This document shows, in pieces, positions 43,353-51,702 of a stretch of DNA of 64,000 bases. The translations under genes were made by a program, and so were the position numbers. The first letter of the stretch is position 1. Every line of letters starts with the position of its first letter. This DNA comes from Aurantimonas sp036549475 (GTDB lineage: Bacteria; Pseudomonadota; Alphaproteobacteria; Rhizobiales; Rhizobiaceae): the NCBI RefSeq assembly GCF_036549475.1, contig NZ_JAZHLI010000011.1, forward strand, positions 1 through 64,000. The letters run 5' to 3'. The notes below the pieces were generated by a model. It was not told the origin of the DNA. It did not search any database and saw nothing but the letters and a program-made list of their open reading frames with translations.

Positions 43353-44465
43353 TCAGACGAAGTGCTTGGACAGCTTCAGCCCCTGCGCCTGGTAGTTCGA
43401 CTTCAGGTCGCTGCCATAGAGCTTGTCGGGCAGCGCCTGCATGCGCTCATAGACCAGCCGCCCGACGATCTGCCCGTCCTCCAGGATGAAGGGCACGTCG
43501 TGGCTGCGCACTTCCAGCACGGCGCGGCTCCCCGCCCCGCCGGCGGCGGAATGGCCGAAGCCGGGATCGAAGAAGCCGGCATAATGGACGCGGAATTCGC
43601 CGACCAGCGGGTCGAAGGGCGTCATTTCGGCGGCGAAGGCCGGCGGCACATGCACCGCCTCCTTGGAGACGAGGATGTAGAATTCGTCCGGGTCGAGCAC
43701 CAGCTCGCCGGTCTTGGAGCGCATCACCGGCTCCCAGAAATCGGCCAGCGCATAGGCGCCGCGCCTGTCGACGTCGACGACGCCGGTGTGCCGCTTGCCG
43801 CGATAGCCGACCAGGCCCGCCTCGTTGCCGACGAGATCGATCGACAGGGCGATGCCGCCGCCGGAGATGTTCGCCTCGGCCGCCGTGGTCAGCACCTGCG
43901 TCTCGTGCAGCGCCGACAATTCGCCCTCGTTCAGGAGCGGCTCGCCGCCGCGGAAGCGTATCTGCGACAGCCGCGAGCCCTGCCGCACCAGGATCGGGAA
44001 GGTCCGCGGCGAGATCTCCAGATACAGCGGCCCCTCGTAGCCCGCCGGCAGCTTGTCGAATTCCTGGGCGCCGTCGGCCAGCACCCGCGTGAAGATGTCG
44101 AGCCGCCCGGTGGAGGATTTGGGATTGGCCGTCGCGCGGATGTCGGCCGGCAGCCGGAAGTGCTCCAGCAGCGGCACCACGTAGACGCAGCCGGTCTCCA
44201 GCACCGCCCCTTCGGCGAGGCTGAATTCGTGCAGCGAGAACCGCGCCAGCTTGTCGACCACCGACCGCCCCTGCCCCGGCAGGAAGCTCGCGCGCACCCG
44301 GTAGGCCTTCGGCCCGAGCCGCAGGTCAAGGCTCGCCGGCTGGATCTGGTCGTCGTCGCGCGCTACCGGCGCCGTGACCGCGCCGGCCGTAAACAGCCCT
44401 GCAATCTGAGCGTCGGGCAGGATTCCGCCCGGCATCTGGGTATGCGACATCGCCTGTCCCGTCAT
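43353..44465 (-). CDS. dcd: 2'-deoxycytidine 5'-triphosphate deaminase (long form)
   Basis: This 370-residue protein is of the long alphaproteobacterial deaminase type that supplies dUTP/dUMP for thymidylate synthesis. Two dUTPase-like halves are seen: IQPASLDLRLG with SSTGRLDIFTRV and EISPRTFPILVRQGSRLSQIR in the first, and DPDEFYILVSKEAV with VPFILEDGQIVGRL in the second. The start is uncertain: ATG 44465 (AGGGACG upstream) is used; 44495 and 44450 are alternatives. It is divergent from metZ. The two-half length is about double that of E. coli Dcd. Confidence 0.87.
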   Translation of the reverse strand: MTGQAMSHTQMPGGILPDAQIAGLFTAGAVTAPVARDDDQIQPASLDLRLGPKAYRVRASFLPGQGRSVVDKLARFSLHEFSLAEGAVLETGCVYVVPLLEHFRLPADIRATANPKSSTGRLDIFTRVLADGAQEFDKLPAGYEGPLYLEISPRTFPILVRQGSRLSQIRFRGGEPLLNEGELSALHETQVLTTAAEANISGGGIALSIDLVGNEAGLVGYRGKRHTGVVDVDRRGAYALADFWEPVMRSKTGELVLDPDEFYILVSKEAVHVPPAFAAEMTPFDPLVGEFRVHYAGFFDPGFGHSAAGGAGSRAVLEVRSHDVPFILEDGQIVGRLVYERMQALPDKLYGSDLKSNYQAQGLKLSKHFV

Positions 44466-44512
44466 GATCGTCCCTGCGTGCGCGTCGCCGGCCATGGCGC
44501 CGCGCTCCCGGA

Positions 44513-44541
44513 TTGACGCCTAGCGGGAACGGGTCTATTTG
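44513..44541 (+). promoter_or_regulatory. Probable metZ promoter
   Basis: A -35-like TTGACG (44513-44518) is followed by a -10-like CTATTT/TATTTG near 44535-44541 at about 16-17 bases. Transcription would start just before the SAM-II aptamer at 44550. Confidence 0.5.
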
Positions 44542-44549
44542 CAAAGCCG

Positions 44550-44602
44550 AAGTGGTGATTTGGCCGGCCGGCTTGCAGCCACGTTAAAGAAGTCGCTAAA
44601 GG
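44550..44602 (+). promoter_or_regulatory. SAM-II riboswitch
   Basis: The sequence AGTGGTGATTTG, then CGGCTTGCAGCCACGTTAAA and AAGTCGCTAAA matches the SAM-II (metA) aptamer consensus almost base for base. The P1 helix GTGG/CCAC (44552-44555 with 44579-44582) and the 3' pseudoknot segment are present. It binds S-adenosylmethionine and should switch off metZ when SAM is plentiful. Confidence 0.93.
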
Positions 44603-44638
44603 GCCGTTCTGACGTATTGGCGATCGTGCCTCCCGACG

Positions 44639-44672
44639 AACCGGCTTTGCGGCGACGCGACAGCCGGTTTTT
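44639..44672 (+). terminator. Leader terminator between SAM-II riboswitch and metZ
   Basis: An 8-bp stem AACCGGCT/AGCCGGTT (44639-44646 with 44662-44669) is followed by TTTTT, 18 bases before the start codon region. It is the likely expression platform for transcriptional attenuation by the riboswitch, in line with its place before the metZ ribosome site GGAGACG. Confidence 0.82.
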
Positions 44673-44690
44673 GTTGTTCGGAGACGATCC

Positions 44691-45887
44691 ATGCTGAAGA
44701 AGAGCGAGACGGGGCGAAAATTGCGGCCGGCCACGGCCATGGTCCATGGCGGCACCACGCGGTCGGGCTTCGGGGAGACCTCCGAGGCGCTGTTCCTGAC
44801 GCAGGGCTTCGTCTATCCCACCGCCGAAGCCGCCGAGGCCCGCTTCCGCGGCGAAGAGCCCGGCTTCATCTATTCGCGCTACGGCAATCCCACCACCCGC
44901 ATGTTCGAGGAGCGCATGATGGCGCTCGAGGGCGCCGAGGATGCCCGCGCCACCGCTTCCGGCATGGCCGCGGTCGCCGCCGCCATGCAGTGCCAGGTCA
45001 AGGCCGGCGACCATGTCGTGGCCGCCCGCGCCCTGTTCGGCTCCTGTCGCTACGTGGTCGAGACCGTGCTGGCGCGCTGCGGCGTGTCCTGCACCCTCGT
45101 CGACGGCCGCGACCTCGACGCCTGGCGCGCCGCCGTGCGGCCCGAGACCAGGGTCTTCTTCATGGAGACGCCGACCAATCCGACGCTGGAGGTGATCGAC
45201 ATCGCCGCAGTCGCCGAGATCGCCCACGGCGCCGGCGCCACCCTGGTGGTCGACAACGTCTTCGCCACGCCCATGCTGCAGCGTCCGCTCGAGCTCGGCG
45301 CCGACGTCGTCATCTATTCGGCCACCAAGCACATTGACGGCCAGGGCCGGTGCCTGGGCGGCGTGATCCTGTCCTCGAAGGAGTGGATAGACGAGAACCT
45401 GCACGACTATTTCCGCCACACCGGCCCCTCGCTCTCGCCCTTCAATGCCTGGACGCTGCTCAAGGGCCTGGAGACGCTGCCCCTGCGCGTCGCCCAGCAG
45501 ACCCGTTCGGCCGCCCGCATCGCCGACACGCTGGCCGAGAGCGGCAAGGTCGTGGAGGTGATCTATCCGGGCCGCGCCGACCATCCGGATGCGGCCATCA
45601 TCGCCCGCCAGATGACCGGCGGCTCGACCCTCCTCGCCTTCGAGGTGGCAGGCGGCAAGGCGGCGGCCTTCCGCTTCTCGAATGCGCTGGAGATCGTCCT
45701 GATCTCCAACAATCTCGGCGACGCCAAGAGCCTGATCACCCACCCGGCGACCACGACCCACAAGAACCTGACGCCCGAGGCGCGGGGCGAACTGGGCATC
45801 GGCGACGGTCTCCTGCGCCTGTCGATCGGTCTGGAAGACGTCGACGACCTCCTCGAGGACATCGCCGGCGCCCTCGCGGCGGTCTGA
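44691..45887 (+). CDS. metZ: O-succinylhomoserine sulfhydrylase
   Basis: This 398-residue PLP enzyme makes homocysteine from O-succinylhomoserine (or O-acetylhomoserine) and sulfide, bypassing cystathionine. Cys/Met-metabolism signatures are IYSRYGNPTTRMFEERM, ATASGMAAVAAAM, VVDNVFATPMLQRPLELGAD and the PLP lysine in YSATKHIDGQGR. The C-terminus LLRLSIGLEDVDDLLEDI is canonical. GGAG precedes ATG 44691. SAM-II control upstream fits the methionine pathway. A substrate difference (acetyl versus succinyl) cannot be decided from sequence. Confidence 0.94.
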   Translation: MLKKSETGRKLRPATAMVHGGTTRSGFGETSEALFLTQGFVYPTAEAAEARFRGEEPGFIYSRYGNPTTRMFEERMMALEGAEDARATASGMAAVAAAMQCQVKAGDHVVAARALFGSCRYVVETVLARCGVSCTLVDGRDLDAWRAAVRPETRVFFMETPTNPTLEVIDIAAVAEIAHGAGATLVVDNVFATPMLQRPLELGADVVIYSATKHIDGQGRCLGGVILSSKEWIDENLHDYFRHTGPSLSPFNAWTLLKGLETLPLRVAQQTRSAARIADTLAESGKVVEVIYPGRADHPDAAIIARQMTGGSTLLAFEVAGGKAAAFRFSNALEIVLISNNLGDAKSLITHPATTTHKNLTPEARGELGIGDGLLRLSIGLEDVDDLLEDIAGALAAV

Positions 45888-45895
45888 CCCGGAAT

Positions 45896-45915
45896 CCGGT
45901 GGCATTAGCCACCGG
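45896..45915 (+). terminator. Hairpin after metZ
   Basis: The perfect 8-bp stem CCGGTGGC/GCCACCGG with an ATTA loop lies 8 bases past the metZ stop. A T run is absent. A second hairpin CATTCCG/CGGAATG follows at 45936-45953. Confidence 0.5.
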
Positions 45916-46092
45916 CGCAACACGATCGGCCGGGACATTCCGGGTGCGGAATGTTCCGCCGCATCGAAAGCGGGCGTCCTGGATCCGCTGCCTCGTCGGC
46001 ACGCCTCCTGCTCCCGACGAGAGATCCCGCCTTGTCGGGGACCGGGTCGCCGGACATAGTGGGCAACCGGCCGTTGCCCCAGGAGCGTGCGC

Positions 46093-47562
46093 ATGGAACT
46101 GATCTACGGGTTCTTCCGACTGATCGAGGACCTCACCTGGGGATGGGCGCTCATCCCGATCCTGGTGATCTTCGGCCTCTTCATCACGGCCATGACGGGC
46201 TTCGTCCAGTTCGAGTTCTTCGGACGGATGTTCCGGGTGCTGTCGTCGAAGAACCAGACCGGGGATCCCAACGCGATCAGTGCGCGCGAGGCGCTGCTCA
46301 TCTCGGTCGGCGGCCGGGTCGGCGGCGGCAACATCGCGGGGGTCGCGGTGGCGATCACGCTCGGCGGACCCGGGGCGGTGTTCTGGATGTGGGCGATCGC
46401 CCTCGTCGGCATGGCGACGAGCCTCGTCGAATCCACGCTCGCGCAGCTCTACAAGCGGCCAGCCGATGACGGCACCTACAAGGGCGGCCCGGCGGGCTAC
46501 ATCCTCTACGGGCTCGGGCACCAGTACCGCTGGCTGGCGGTGCTCTACGCCGTCTGCCTGCTCCTGTCCTTCGCGTTCGGCTTCAACGCCTTCCAGGGCA
46601 ACACCTTCGCCGGGGCGGCCAACGACAGCCTCGGCATCGCCCGCATCTGGAGCGCGCTGCTGCTCGCCGTGATCACCGGCTTCATCGTCTATGGCGGCAT
46701 CAAGCGCATCGCCAAGGTGGCCGACGTCGTCATTCCGATCATGGCGGTTAGCTACATCGCCATGGCGCTCGTCATCATCCTCCTCAACATCACCGCACTG
46801 CCGGGCGTGCTCTGGATGATCGTCTCCAACGCCTTCGGGTTCGAGGAGGCGGTCGGCGGCGGCATGGGGGCTGCCATCGCGCAAGGGCTGCGGCGCGGCC
46901 TCTTCTCCAACGAGGCGGGGCTGGGGTCGGCGCCGAACGTCGCCGCGACGGCGCAGGTACGCCACCCGATCAGCCAGGGGATCACGCAGTCCTTCTCGGT
47001 CTTCATCGACACGATCATCATCTGCTCGTGCACCGCCTTCGTCATCCTCCTGAGCCCGGTCTATTCGCCGGGCGCCGAGATCGACGGCGTCGTGCTGACG
47101 CAGCAGTCGCTGGTGAGCCATCTGGGGGACTGGTCGCAGTACTACCTGACCTTCGCCATCCTGCTCTTCGCGTTCAGTTCCATCATCTACAACTACTATC
47201 TCGGGGAGGTGGCGCTCGGGGTGATGACGAACCACCCGGCCTCGCTGCATATCCTCAGAATTGCCATCGTCGGGATCGTGTTCCTCGGCGCCACCGCGCC
47301 CGGTGCGACGGCCGTGTTCTTCTTCTCGGATCCGCTGATGGGCGTCCTCGCGCTCGTCAACCTCATCGCGATCATGATGCTGTTCCCGGTGCTCATGCGG
47401 GTCCTGAACGACTTCAGGGCGCAGCTGAAGGCCGGCGTGCTGCGGCCGGTCTTCGACCCTGCCAGGTTTCCCGACCTCGACCTCGACCATACGGCATGGC
47501 CCGATGCGCATCTGGCCGAACCGGTCGCGGACAGCTCGGCCGTGGCGCGGACCGCCCGGTAG
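46093..47562 (+). CDS. Alanine/glycine:cation symporter (AGCS family)
   Basis: This 489-residue inner-membrane transporter has about ten helices and the AGCS signature GGNIAGVAVAITLGGPGAVFWMW, where the common GTGNI is GGGNI here; shorter motifs are ALVGMATSLVESTLAQLY and GLFSNEAGLGSAPN. It imports alanine or glycine with Na+ or H+. AGGAG at 46081-46085 supports ATG 46093; GTG 46087 is possible. Codon use leans more to CTC and GGG than in neighbours, and the gene interrupts the usual metZ-apaG neighbourhood. Its stop is 3 bases from the convergent gene's stop. Confidence 0.9.
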   Translation: MELIYGFFRLIEDLTWGWALIPILVIFGLFITAMTGFVQFEFFGRMFRVLSSKNQTGDPNAISAREALLISVGGRVGGGNIAGVAVAITLGGPGAVFWMWAIALVGMATSLVESTLAQLYKRPADDGTYKGGPAGYILYGLGHQYRWLAVLYAVCLLLSFAFGFNAFQGNTFAGAANDSLGIARIWSALLLAVITGFIVYGGIKRIAKVADVVIPIMAVSYIAMALVIILLNITALPGVLWMIVSNAFGFEEAVGGGMGAAIAQGLRRGLFSNEAGLGSAPNVAATAQVRHPISQGITQSFSVFIDTIIICSCTAFVILLSPVYSPGAEIDGVVLTQQSLVSHLGDWSQYYLTFAILLFAFSSIIYNYYLGEVALGVMTNHPASLHILRIAIVGIVFLGATAPGATAVFFFSDPLMGVLALVNLIAIMMLFPVLMRVLNDFRAQLKAGVLRPVFDPARFPDLDLDHTAWPDAHLAEPVADSSAVARTAR

Positions 47563-47565
47563 CTG

Positions 47566-48171
47566 TCACCCAAACGTCCGGAAGCTGAGCCACACGCGCC
47601 AGCCACAGGTCCAGGCCGTCATCGCCGCGAAGATGCAGGCGATCACCGCGAAATGCTGCGGCAGCAGGCAGAACAGCACGAAGACGGCAATCGTCTCGCT
47701 GGCCTCGGCCAGCCCCGTGGTGAAGTAGAGCGACTTGGAGCCACGCTGCTCCGTCGCGATGCCGCGCTTTTCGGCCATCACCGCATAGGCGAGGAAGCTC
47801 GCGCCATTGGCGTAGAAGCTCATCAGGAGGATCGCCGCGGCGAGCGCATTGGCCTGCGGATCGAGCACCGCGAAGGCGAGCGGGATCGCGCCGTAGAACA
47901 GAAAGTCGAAGACGATGTCCAGATAGCCGCCGAAATCGGTCGGCCGGGTCAGCCGGGCCACCGCGCCGTCCAGCCCGTCGGCCAGGCGCGACAAGAGGAT
48001 CAGCACCAGTCCGGCCATCAGCGCGCCGGATGCGATTGCCACTGCCGCGGCAAGCCCCAGCGCCAGCCCGGCGATCGTCACCGTGTTGGCGCCGATGTTC
48101 AGCCGAGTCAGGCCCGCGGCCAGCCAGTCGATCGGCGGGTCGATCTGCCGTTTCAGGACACCGTCGAGCAC
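47566..48171 (-). CDS. CDP-alcohol phosphatidyltransferase family protein
   Basis: This 201-residue membrane enzyme carries the family active site DGLDGAVARLT with the second half GGYLDIVFD (consensus DGx2AR-x8-Gx3Dx3D), and about six hydrophobic helices. Members join CDP-diacylglycerol or another CDP-alcohol to an acceptor alcohol in phospholipid synthesis; the acceptor cannot be predicted. The GTG at 48171 has GGAG 8 bases upstream and begins just before the first helix; the frame to 48255 would run into the apaG promoter. It is divergent from apaG. Confidence 0.87.
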   Translation of the reverse strand: MLDGVLKRQIDPPIDWLAAGLTRLNIGANTVTIAGLALGLAAAVAIASGALMAGLVLILLSRLADGLDGAVARLTRPTDFGGYLDIVFDFLFYGAIPLAFAVLDPQANALAAAILLMSFYANGASFLAYAVMAEKRGIATEQRGSKSLYFTTGLAEASETIAVFVLFCLLPQHFAVIACIFAAMTAWTCGWRVWLSFRTFG

Positions 48172-48267
48172 TCGTATTCTCCGTCCACGCTGCAATCGCG
48201 CCGTTGACCCGAACGGGGCGCGCCGCGATAAGTATACGCCGACGCGACACGTCAATCAGGTAAGGCC

Positions 48268-48660
48268 ATGTACAGGGCGACGACGCACGGCATCACGGTC
48301 ACCGTGACCCCGACCTATCTGGAAGACCAGTCGATGCCGGACGACGGACGCTGGGTCTGGGCATACACGGTCGAGATCGAGAACGGCAGCCGGCAAACGG
48401 CTTGCCTGCGATCACGATATTGGCACATCACCGATGCCAACGGCCATGTCGAGGAGGTCCGCGGTCCCGGCGTCGTCGGCGAGGAACCGGTGCTCTCGCC
48501 GGGCGACAGCTTCACCTACACCTCCGGCTGCCCGCTGGGCACGCCGTCCGGTTTCATGCACGGCCACTACCGCATGGAGCAGGAAGACGGCACGATCGTC
48601 GATGTCGAGATCCCGGCCTTCTCCCTCGACCTGCCGGCCCGCCAGCGGGTGCTGAACTGA
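48268..48660 (+). CDS. apaG: ApaG (Co2+/Mg2+ efflux-associated protein)
   Basis: This 130-residue protein has the FN3-like ApaG fold, with VWAYTVEIENGSRQT, SRYWHITDANGHVEEVRGPGVVGEEPVLSPG and SGCPLGTPSGFMHGHYRM. ApaG was linked to cobalt/magnesium resistance and Ap4A metabolism, but its molecular role is still unclear. Length is standard. ATG at 48268. It is divergent from the CDP-alcohol gene. Confidence 0.95.
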   Translation: MYRATTHGITVTVTPTYLEDQSMPDDGRWVWAYTVEIENGSRQTACLRSRYWHITDANGHVEEVRGPGVVGEEPVLSPGDSFTYTSGCPLGTPSGFMHGHYRMEQEDGTIVDVEIPAFSLDLPARQRVLN

Positions 48661-48903
48661 CCTTAGACGCGCCGGTCCTGCGCAGGGATCTCGACGGGCT
48701 ATCGAGGTGCGGAACGGGATGGATCCGACGGTCTCGCACTGCGACGCTTTGCGCGCCAAGTCTTGGACAACGCGATTGCCGTAACTGAAGCGCGAGCGGG
48801 TGGCACGCGTCGCTACGCTTAGCGGTGGCTAGGCGCGGCAGGCGCTGGCAACGTCGTCGAGATCAGCAATGCGATCGCATCGCCGCAGCATCGAAAGCCG
48901 CAC

Positions 48904-49338
48904 ATGATCGTTGCCGACACGAACGTCATTCTGCGAGGCCTGCGTTCGAACAAGGGCGCGTCGGGTTACATCCTGAAAGCCATGCTCACCGAAGACGTGG
49001 CCTTAGCTGCAACACCTGCGGTCATGCTGGAATACGATGACGTTCTGAAACGCCCCTCGTCATTCGAGGGATTTGGGATCGGAGCGCGAGAAGTCAACAC
49101 CATCCTGGATGCATTGGCTATGATGGCCCGCGAAACGTACCCGCGGTTCCGGTTCCGACCTTTCCTGGATGACCCGAAAGACGACCTGTTCATCGAATGC
49201 GCGCTTGCGGCAGGAGCACGTGTTATCGTCACTGACGACAGACACTTCATGCATCCGGACGTCGCCGCATTCGGGATAACCCCCAGAACCGCGTCAGACT
49301 TCGTTCGGGAGCTTCGCATGGGAAGGACATCGACATGA
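48904..49338 (+). CDS. PIN-domain toxin (putative toxin-antitoxin)
   Basis: This 144-residue PIN nuclease of the COG1569 kind starts MIVADTNVILRGL, with Asp5 as first catalytic acid, then Glu in TPAVMLEYDDVL, DDPKDDLFIECALAAGA with acids in the middle, and VTDDRHF at the end. PIN toxins cleave RNA when the antitoxin is lost. The region 48661-48903 before it has no gene. Base composition is lower in GC than apaG and hslO, which suggests transfer. The antitoxin gene overlaps its end by 4 bases. Confidence 0.85.
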   Translation: MIVADTNVILRGLRSNKGASGYILKAMLTEDVALAATPAVMLEYDDVLKRPSSFEGFGIGAREVNTILDALAMMARETYPRFRFRPFLDDPKDDLFIECALAAGARVIVTDDRHFMHPDVAAFGITPRTASDFVRELRMGRTST

Positions 49339-49610
49339 ACCAGCGTGCCGTGCACCTGCCGGACGACGTCCTCGACGAAGCCCGGCAGGTTGCTCTTCAG
49401 GAGGGAACGTCCCTCGACACCTTGATTGGCGTGATCGTTTCCGATGCCTTGCGTCACCGCAAGGAACTCGAACTCATGCGACAGCGCGCGACCCGTGGAA
49501 ACCCGGATGCCGCGCTTGCGGTCCTCGACAACCTGCCGAGCCTTCCGACGGAAGAGTGGGACATGCCGGATGTGCGCCCGGGTTCACCCTCGGACATGGG
49601 CCGCGGTTAG
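49335..49610 (+). CDS. Probable antitoxin partner of the PIN toxin
   Basis: This 91-residue protein begins MNQRAVHLPDDVLDEARQVA, like ribbon-helix-helix antitoxins (VHLPDD and the following helix DEARQVALQEG). A helix with QRATRGNPDAALAVLDNLP follows and then an acidic/Pro tail that could block the toxin. The start ATG overlaps the toxin stop as ATGA. The toxin-first order is the reverse of most pairs. Family identity is not certain, but size, coupling and context fit an antitoxin. Confidence 0.75.
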   Translation: MNQRAVHLPDDVLDEARQVALQEGTSLDTLIGVIVSDALRHRKELELMRQRATRGNPDAALAVLDNLPSLPTEEWDMPDVRPGSPSDMGRG

Positions 49611-49714
49611 GCCGCTTTCCTTGCGGCTTTTCAGACGACATCCGGCGACGGTTCCGCCGCCGGTAGCCGCATGGGCCACGGTTCGAGCCGGCGCGCGCCG
49701 GCCGCGCCCCCGCC

Positions 49715-50749
49715 TCAGCCCTCGCCCGGCGTATCCTCGCCCGACACCCCCGCGCCAGCGGTGAATTCCGACGGATCGAAGCGGTAGGATTCGCCGCAGA
49801 ACTCGCAGGTGACCGCGATCGCGCCGTCCTCGACGCTGTCGGTGATCTCCTCGGCCGAAAAATTCGACAGGACGTCCTTGATGCGCTCGCGGTTGCATGA
49901 GCAGTCGTCGGCGACCGGATTGGCAGGAAACACGCGCACGCCGCGTTCGTGGAACAGGCGGAACAGCAGCCGCTCGACGCCGACATCCGGATCGGCCAGT
50001 TCCGACGCCTCGATCGTGTCGACCAGCGCCCGCACCTCGACCCAGGAATCGTCCGGCTCGAACTCGGCCATGGCATCCTCGACGCCTTCCGGCGCATCGC
50101 CGCCCGGCAGGTCCGGCATGCGCATCCGGTCCGGCGATTCCGGCAGGAACTGCGCCACCAGGCCGCCGGCGCGCCAGCTTTCCACGAAGCCGCTCTCGCC
50201 CCGCTTGGCGATCCGCGCAACGGCCAGCTTGACCGCGGTGGGGATCTGCTCGGACTGGCGGAAATACGCCTCGGCGACCTCCTCCATGGACGAGCCGGCC
50301 AGTTCCACGATGCCCTGGTAGCGCTGGGTGTATTCGCCCTGGTCGACGGTCAGCGCCATGATGCCGTTGCCCAGCAGCGCCTGCGACGACGTCGCGCCGA
50401 CGCTGACGGCTGCCGCCAGCTTGTCGGCGTCGAAGCGAGCATAGCCGCGCACGCTGGACGGCGTGGTGAAGTCCACGACCAAAAGGTCGACGGGCCCGTC
50501 GGTCTGGGTCTGTGCGATGAACTTGCCGTCGAATTTCAGGGACGTGCCGAGCAGCACGGTCAGGACGACCATTTCCGCCAGAAGCCGCGCCACCGGCTCG
50601 GGATAATCGTGCCGGCCGAGGATCTGGTCGAGCATCGGTCCGAGCTGCACCGCCCGGCCGCGCGCATCGAGGCCTTCGACAGCGAACGGCACGACGGCGT
50701 CGTCGCCGGCGAAGTTGAACTCGCCGAGCGCCTTCTGCGGATCAGCCAC
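49715..50749 (-). CDS. hslO: Redox-regulated chaperone Hsp33
   Basis: This 344-residue cytoplasmic holdase becomes active when oxidants release zinc from its C-terminal Cys cluster. The ligands are C283, C285 (CSC), C315 and C318 (CEFC), the standard CxC...CxxC set. The N-terminal domain shows QTQTDGPVDLLVVDF and TVDQGEYTQRYQGIVEL. Translation starts at GTG 50749, overlapping the argF stop by 8 bases (GTGGCTGA), so the two are translationally coupled. The acidic tail is longer than in E. coli. Confidence 0.96.
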   Translation of the reverse strand: MADPQKALGEFNFAGDDAVVPFAVEGLDARGRAVQLGPMLDQILGRHDYPEPVARLLAEMVVLTVLLGTSLKFDGKFIAQTQTDGPVDLLVVDFTTPSSVRGYARFDADKLAAAVSVGATSSQALLGNGIMALTVDQGEYTQRYQGIVELAGSSMEEVAEAYFRQSEQIPTAVKLAVARIAKRGESGFVESWRAGGLVAQFLPESPDRMRMPDLPGGDAPEGVEDAMAEFEPDDSWVEVRALVDTIEASELADPDVGVERLLFRLFHERGVRVFPANPVADDCSCNRERIKDVLSNFSAEEITDSVEDGAIAVTCEFCGESYRFDPSEFTAGAGVSGEDTPGEG

Positions 50750-51695
50750 GGCGCTGCCCCGCGGACAGTTCGGTCCCCAGCGCGTCGAAGCACCAGGCCA
50801 GGATGGATTTCTGCGCGTGGAGACGGTTCTCGGCCTCGTCGAAGACCACCGATTGCGGGCCGTCCATGACCGCGTCGGTCACTTCCTCGCCGCGATGGGC
50901 AGGGAGACAATGCATGAAGAGTGCCTCGGGATTGGCGTGCGCCATCAGGCGTTCGTTGACCTGATAAGGCATGAAGACATTGTGGCCGCGCGCCTGTTCC
51001 TCGCGGCCCATGGACACCCAGGTATCGGTAACGACGCAGTCGGCGCCGGTCACCGCTTCCACCGGGTCTTGCGTAATTAGGATCGAGGCCCCCTCATTGC
51101 GAGCCCGCTCGACGAAGCGCATGTCCGGTCCCGACCCGGCCGGCGTGGCGATCTTCAGCGCGAAGTCGAACCGCGCCGAGGCCTCGACGAAGGAGGACAG
51201 CACGTTGTTGCCGTCGCCGGTCCAGGCGAAGGTCTTGCCGCGTACCGGACCGCGCTTTTCCTCGAAGGTCAGAAGATCGGTCATGATCTGGCAGGGATGG
51301 GTGTCGTCGGTCAGGCCGTTGATCACCGGGACGGTGGCGAATTCCGCCATTTCCATCAGCCGGTCGTGGGTGGTGGTGCGGATCATGATCGCGTCGACAT
51401 AGCGCGACAGCACCCGGGCCGTGTCGGCGATGGTCTCCGAGCGGCCGAGCTGCATCTCGGTGCCGGACAGGAACAGGGTCTCGCCCCCGAGCTGGCGCAT
51501 GCCGACGTCGAAGGAGACCCGCGTGCGCGTCGAGGGCTTGTCGAAGATCATCGCCAGCACCTTGCCGGCCAGCGGCTGCGGGCCGTCGCGGCCGAGCGCC
51601 TTGCGCCTGGCCGCGTCGTCGATGATGGCGTGCAGGTCGCGGCTCGGGACGGCGGCGATGTCGAGGAAGTGCTTCGGGCCGTTTGCCATCGTCAT
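50742..51695 (-). CDS. argF: Ornithine carbamoyltransferase
   Basis: This 317-residue enzyme makes citrulline from ornithine and carbamoyl phosphate in arginine synthesis. The carbamoyl-phosphate motif STRTR is at 55-59, followed by HPCQ (carbamoyl phosphate), DGNNV and the HCLPAHRG ornithine loop. ATG 51695 (after GAGGCAACA) is used; ATG 51689 is the alternative. The argD stop lies 7 bases upstream, so argD-argF-hslO form one operon. Confidence 0.97.
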   Translation of the reverse strand: MTMANGPKHFLDIAAVPSRDLHAIIDDAARRKALGRDGPQPLAGKVLAMIFDKPSTRTRVSFDVGMRQLGGETLFLSGTEMQLGRSETIADTARVLSRYVDAIMIRTTTHDRLMEMAEFATVPVINGLTDDTHPCQIMTDLLTFEEKRGPVRGKTFAWTGDGNNVLSSFVEASARFDFALKIATPAGSGPDMRFVERARNEGASILITQDPVEAVTGADCVVTDTWVSMGREEQARGHNVFMPYQVNERLMAHANPEALFMHCLPAHRGEEVTDAVMDGPQSVVFDEAENRLHAQKSILAWCFDALGTELSAGQRRG

Positions 51696-51702
51696 TGTTG
51701 CC

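Noticed and set aside
45888..46092. Possible glycine riboswitch before the AGCS symporter
   Set aside because: Symporters of this family are often under glycine riboswitches, but the two hairpins here lack the conserved glycine aptamer core.
44535..47511. Long minus-strand frames opposite metZ and the AGCS gene
   Set aside because: Asp/Arg/Gly-rich translations with no motifs, opposite two certain genes.
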